Assembly: GCA_000961805.1 (NCBI GenBank)
Contig: LADV01000250.1
Coordinates: forward strand, 1-7,192
DNA length: 7,192 nt
Direction of reading: 5' to 3'
From: Peptococcaceae bacterium BRH_c23
GTDB taxonomy: Bacteria > Bacillota_B > Desulfitobacteriia > Desulfitobacteriales > Desulfitobacteriaceae
Part shown: positions 5,190-7,192 of the stretch, piece after piece
How the letters are laid out: each line of letters opens with the position of its first letter
Position numbering within the stretch: the stretch's first letter is position 1
The notes under the pieces: generated by a model
Seen by the model: only the letters and a program-made list of their open reading frames with translations
Database searches by the model: none
Told to the model about the DNA's origin: nothing
Program-made: the position numbers and the translations under genes

Positions 5190-5253
5190 GTTACATTCAA
5201 GGTAAGGTACAAGAAAACCTCCTGATAGTTTAGGAGGCTTTGCAGAATGTAAC
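5190..5253. repeat. 9-bp inverted repeat flanking the TA terminator
   Basis: GTTACATTC (5190-5198) and GAATGTAAC (5245-5253) are perfect inverted repeats that bracket the terminator hairpin at 5213-5238. The right arm abuts the toxin stop codon. ATGTAACTTA also occurs directly at 5170-5179 and 5248-5257. They may extend the terminator fold or mark an old insertion edge. Confidence 0.45.
5213..5238 (-). terminator. Rho-independent terminator of the TA operon, copy 2
   Basis: On the minus strand, GCCTCCT pairs with AGGAGG around an 8-nt loop (arms at 5232-5237 and 5218-5223) and is followed by TTTTC. It begins 16 nt after the toxin stop codon, which is where the transcript of antitoxin and toxin should end. 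Confidence 0.75.
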
Positions 5254-5547
5254 TTATATTCTTTTCCAATATATATTTTGACGCTTATGTTTAATGCCAT
5301 CAACCCAAATGACTGCATTCAGTTCATCGACATCAAATATAAGTATAACTTGATAGAGTCCAAGTCTTGCCCAATAACCTTCCAGCTTTCCGTATGGAAT
5401 TTGCTTGGCAGTAAGGGTTGGAGTATGAGTTAACCGAGTAAAAGAATCATTGAAAATGCGTTCCTTAACTGCGGGGGGATAAGCTAACATGTTTGCCAGT
5501 TCATTTAAACTTGTCTGCGTCCAGTAAACCTTATACTTTTTGTTCAC
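5254..5547 (-). CDS. RelE/ParE-family toxin of type II TA system, copy 2 (complete)
   Basis: A 97-residue basic protein with the fold pattern of the RelE/ParE superfamily. It has an N-terminal strand (KYKVYWTQ, 4-11), two helices (about 12-39) and then strands with the typical order of K/R-rich core and tail: KLEGYWARLGLYQVILIFD (54-72) and NAVIWVDGIKHKRQNIYW (77-94). R61 and the H87-K88-R89 segment occupy positions where RelE-like toxins carry their basic active-site or terminal motif. Members either cleave mRNA on the ribosome or poison gyrase, and sequence alone does not tell which. GTG 5547 is chosen because GAGGTG lies 7 nt upstream; TTG 5553 lies too close to it. The gene overlaps the antitoxin by 17 nt and is followed by a terminator. 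Confidence 0.85.
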   Translation of the reverse strand: MNKKYKVYWTQTSLNELANMLAYPPAVKERIFNDSFTRLTHTPTLTAKQIPYGKLEGYWARLGLYQVILIFDVDELNAVIWVDGIKHKRQNIYWKRI

Positions 5548-5821
5548 GCTCAAACACCTCAGTTTTTTTGCGCAAATAGTCTAGGCCTGCCTGCTGTTCA
5601 AACACTCTATCAGATTTCCGATCATCGCGGCTTTGCTGAATTTGTTGAAATAAAGTAGCATCTTCAGCTAAAGATTTGATGTCTAAGCTATCAACGATTT
5701 GCTCTTCAATCCAAACGTTGACATCAAATTCATCTTCAATGACTCGAATAAGGTCGGATATATCCAGCATTTCCTTGTGCTTAAATTTATCATATAGCTG
5801 ATTTGGTGTAATGTACTTCAA
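5531..5821 (-). CDS. Putative antitoxin of type II TA operon, copy 2
   Basis: The first gene of a complete two-gene operon: promoter 5847-5875, this gene, overlapping toxin 5254-5547, terminator 5213-5238. It is 96 residues from TTG 5821 (AAGGAAGGTGA is 5 nt upstream; GTG 5830 lies inside that site). It is acidic with a charged tail (LDYLRKKTEVFEREQKV). Sequence family is not recognised, so the role comes from gene order, size and overlap. Compared with copy 1, it differs by Y for F, R for Q, T for N and Q for H at residues 10, 26, 56 and 59 of the TTG-start protein. The C-terminal third, the part most likely to touch the toxin, is unchanged between copies, so cross-neutralisation is likely (inference). 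Confidence 0.72.
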   Translation of the reverse strand: MKYITPNQLYDKFKHKEMLDISDLIRVIEDEFDVNVWIEEQIVDSLDIKSLAEDATLFQQIQQSRDDRKSDRVFEQQAGLDYLRKKTEVFEREQKV

Positions 5822-5846
5822 GAAAATCACCTTCCTTTACATTAAC

Positions 5847-5875
5847 ATTATACAGTAAGAGGAAAGCTATTTCAC
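5847..5875 (-). promoter_or_regulatory. Promoter of the TA operon, copy 2
   Basis: Perfect TATAAT (5847-5852) and GTGAAA (5870-5875) spaced by 17 bp on the minus strand, identical to copy 1. It drives transcription toward the antitoxin start at 5821. Confidence 0.68.
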
Positions 5876-5902
5876 GTAAAATCTTTGCTCGGGTCGGAAA
5901 AT

Positions 5903-6004
5903 GGGACCGGTGCCTAATGGGACCGGTGCCTGACACCAACTTATAACTTATCAACTTATTGTTTAGCTTGTGAAAACTATACTCACCTCACTCCGGGCTC
6001 GGTA
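5903..6004 (+). repeat. REP-like module E
   Basis: Same order as module A: tandem GGGACCGGTGCCT (5903-5915 and 5919-5931), core GGTGCCTGACACC (5925-5937), the tail ACTTATTGTTTAGCTTGTGA, then TATACTCACCTCACTCCGGG and GGTAG. It differs from A by G-to-A or G-to-C changes in the tail and C for T before GGTAG. It is preceded by GCTCGGGTCGGAAAA (5887-5901). Confidence 0.85.
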
Positions 6005-6017
6005 GGGGACTGGTTGG

Positions 6018-6469
6018 TGCGACACGTTTCTGGGTCTACTCGCTGGAACGGTTCCCGGTGGGCCCCGTTCATGCTCGGGTCGGAAAAGGCCTTCGAAGAT
6101 CGTCTTCGGGGGTCATCTTTTCCTCCCGAAGGGGACTGGTATTGCGTCAGGATAAGTCTGGTAAAGGGGAATGCCGGTGGGCTGAAACCTTTAGAAGGAA
6201 CCTAGCAGGGAGGAAGTGACCTGCCCGGTAAAGTCTGGTCAACAGCCGGAAGCGAGTCTTGCATATTAGGAAGCGATTCCTGGTGTGAAGCGTAGACAGC
6301 AAGTGCAAAAGCTGTGTGATTGAGCCTCGAAAACCCTTTTCGTTGGAGCTTTCGTTTTTACCAGGTCGAGAGCAGTACAAGGGTACCTTATAGACCTAGT
6401 GCCATTGTCCGACCGGGGTCGAAGAGCAGAGCAAATGCACAAGAGGTTCCCCAGGAACCTGAGAGAAAC
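6018..6469 (+). other. Structured noncoding segment, possible truncated group II intron domain I
   Basis: This 450-base stretch has no credible gene. It opens with GTGCGACACG (GUGYG-type intron start) and contains several compact hairpins. AGGAA-GCGA-TTCCT (6268-6281) has a GNRA tetraloop, CGAAAA-CCC-TTTTCG lies at 6328-6342, and AGGTTCC-CCA-GGAACCT at 6444-6460. Phrases such as GAACCTAGCAGG and CCGGAAGCGAG recall group II intron domain I, but I cannot verify this without a covariance model. The GCTCGGG module lies inside it (6073-6138). It ends where the IS66 element appears to begin, so the rest of any intron (reverse transcriptase, domains V-VI) would have been displaced or lost. Short open frames on either strand here are artefacts. 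Confidence 0.3.
6073..6138 (+). repeat. GCTCGGGTCGGAAAA module, second full copy
   Basis: Close copy of 1905-1970: GCTCGGGTCGGAAAAGGCC, then TTCGAAGATCGTCTTCGGGG and TTTTCCTCCCGAAGGGGACT. In module B it follows GGTAG directly. Here it follows 66 bases of the GTGCGACACG segment, so either that segment was deleted in the 1905 copy or the modules recombine. Confidence 0.75.
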
Positions 6470-6523
6470 GTAATTGTCAAAAACTCTGCACATACCAAAA
6501 AACATTAGGAATTGAGATAATTA

Positions 6524-6544
6524 CCTCAAGACTATTTGAGGAGG
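6524..6544 (+). promoter_or_regulatory. Hairpin overlapping the tnpA ribosome binding site
   Basis: CCTCAA (6524-6529) pairs perfectly with TTGAGG (6536-6541) around GACTAT. The tnpA ribosome binding site is GAGGAGG (6538-6544), 8 nt before ATG 6553, so its first four bases lie in the stem. Folding would lower initiation, a plausible brake on transposition. The effect is inferred from base pairing only. Confidence 0.45.
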
Positions 6545-6552
6545 AATTATCC

Positions 6553-6858
6553 ATGACTCACGAAGAGCAGTCCATCATCAGACGCCAGCAGATAAACGAT
6601 TACCGTGCATCTGGCCAGACCGCTGCCGCATGGAGCTCAGAAAACAACCTAAGTATCAATACACTCCGGTACTGGTTGACCAAATGCAACCGCGAAGAGA
6701 TAGCTGACCCTCAGCAGGAAAGCTTTATCGAATTGAAGCAGACATCCATTAAGGAAGTTCCGGTTATTGTTAAGATCGGAGCTGTTTCCATAGAGCTGTA
6801 TTCTGGCTTTCAAGTGGAGACTCTGCGCGAGGCTATTGCTACTATTCGTTCCATATGA
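6553..6858 (+). CDS. tnpA: IS66-family accessory protein TnpA
   Basis: A 101-residue protein of the IS66 OrfA/TnpA family, needed with TnpB for transposition by TnpC but not itself the catalytic transposase. Residues 13-45 (QINDYRASGQTAAAWSSENN then TLRYWLTK) form the helix-turn-helix region typical of the family, recognisable by the SGQTAAAW and LRYW motifs. The C-terminal part (about 58-101) contains the conserved FIELK, then VKIGAVSIELYSGF and LREAIATI segments. Length is normal. It has a strong ribosome binding site (GAGGAGG), partly hidden in a hairpin, and its stop overlaps the tnpB start as ATGA. Confidence 0.92.
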   Translation: MTHEEQSIIRRQQINDYRASGQTAAAWSSENNLSINTLRYWLTKCNREEIADPQQESFIELKQTSIKEVPVIVKIGAVSIELYSGFQVETLREAIATIRSI

Positions 6859-7192
6859 GCATAAACGCTGCCGGCCTCAAAATATTTCTTTCATGCAAGC
6901 CCTGCGATATGCGGAAAAGCATCGAAGGTCTTGCGACATTAGTGCAAACGCAACTTCAAATGGATCCATTTGAAAAGTGTCTCTACGTGTTCTGCAACCG
7001 AAACTGTGACAAATGTAAAATTCTTCATTGGTCAAATAACGGTTGGTGGTTGTATTATCGAAAACTGAGTCAAGGAGTCTTCCGATGGAAGTTTCACGAA
7101 AACAAACTAGTCCTTGAGGTTTCCGAACAGCAGTTTAGGTGGCTTTTGGATGGTTTATCTATGGATCAGCCATCGGCACACAAACCAGTTAA
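6855..7192 (+). CDS. tnpB: IS66-family accessory protein TnpB (3' end cut by window edge)
   Basis: Starts at ATG 6855, overlapping the tnpA stop by 4 nt (ATGA), which implies translational coupling. The 112 codons present are open. The family motifs are clear: KPCDMRKSIEGLATLVQ (15-31), DPFEKCLYVFCNRNCDKCKIL (37-57) and GWWLYYRKLSQGVFRW (63-78). IS66 TnpB proteins are usually about 115-120 residues, so only a few codons are missing at the right edge. Its biochemical role in IS66 transposition is poorly known. It is unrelated to the RNA-guided TnpB of IS200/IS605. The cysteines in CNRNCDKC (47-54) are more numerous than I would expect at this site in the family. Confidence 0.92.
   Translation, partial: MSINAAGLKIFLSCKPCDMRKSIEGLATLVQTQLQMDPFEKCLYVFCNRNCDKCKILHWSNNGWWLYYRKLSQGVFRWKFHENKLVLEVSEQQFRWLLDGLSMDQPSAHKPV

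Larger units (their letters stand above)
5511..6070. repeat. Large direct repeat, copy 2
   Basis: Partner of 1-560 with about 97% identity. It contains the 5' end of the toxin gene, the entire antitoxin gene, the promoter, REP-like module E and the first 50 bases of the intron-like sequence. Downstream homology stops at 6070, after which this copy continues into the GCTCGGG module. Confidence 0.95.
6470..7192 (+). mobile_element. IS66-family insertion sequence, left part
   Basis: Complete tnpA and nearly complete tnpB in the standard IS66 order show the element; tnpC (the transposase) would follow to the right of the window. The left end is proposed at GTAATTGTCAAAAACTCTGC (6470-6489), since IS66-family ends begin GTAA. 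It lies 83 bases before tnpA, and the preceding structured sequence stops there. The right end and target duplication are outside the window, so this end is an inference. Confidence 0.65.

Noticed and set aside
6147..6508. Overlapping open frames on both strands, 62-79 codons
   Set aside because: They lie in the structured noncoding segment, contradict each other by strand, and lack ribosome binding sites and recognisable motifs.
6855..7192. RNA-guided nuclease TnpB of the IS200/IS605 type, suggested by the shared name and the presence of a Y1 transposase remnant
   Set aside because: Sequence and length match the small IS66 OrfB family (DMRKSIEGL, YVFCNRN); there is no RuvC-like domain.

Overview
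The window is a mobile-element and repeat-rich accessory region from a low-to-moderate GC bacterium, most likely a Firmicute (Clostridia or Negativicutes type). The basis is strong GGAGG-like ribosome binding sites, TTG/GTG starts, AT-rich coding sequence, and the mix of Rpn, IS4, IS66 and IS3 elements. No housekeeping gene is present, so the taxonomic guess is weak.

Layout from left to right. Positions 1-560 hold the start of a minus-strand toxin-antitoxin operon (toxin cut by the window edge), its promoter, and a REP-like repeat module. After 300 bases of hairpin-rich DNA comes an intact Rpn-family PD-(D/E)XK nuclease gene (861-1742). Positions 1795-2004 are a mosaic of the same repeat modules. 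Next is an intact IS4-family transposase (2232-3500), then 650 bases without a gene that carry two nested inverted-repeat systems (TTATACCTAC and CACAGATTA). Positions 4149-4540 are minus-strand IS3-family orfA/orfB remnants whose 5' part has been replaced by a repeat module (4537-4660). A RAYT-type (REP-associated tyrosine transposase, Y1_Tnp) gene survives only as an N-terminal fragment (4997-5167), preceded by a diverged version of the same repeat. Positions 5213-5875 carry the complete toxin-antitoxin operon with terminator and promoter. Positions 5511-6070 repeat 1-560 directly (15 mismatches in 560, no gaps, counted by eye). Positions 6018-6469 look like structured RNA, perhaps a decayed group II intron. 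The window ends in the left part of an IS66-family element (tnpA complete, tnpB nearly complete).

How it fits together. The dispersed element has the core GGTGCCTGACACC followed by a conserved tail (ACTTATTGTTTAGCTTGTGA). It occurs in five modules, often with two or three tandem heads. A sixth, diverged form lies directly upstream of the RAYT remnant. The simplest reading is that this is a REP-like non-autonomous family once mobilised by a RAYT transposase. Two of its copies now sit beside the promoters of two nearly identical toxin-antitoxin operons, forming a block that has been duplicated 5.5 kb apart. Direct repeats of this size could also recombine and delete everything between them. The link between RAYT and repeat, and the mobility of the toxin-antitoxin block, are inferences from sequence layout.
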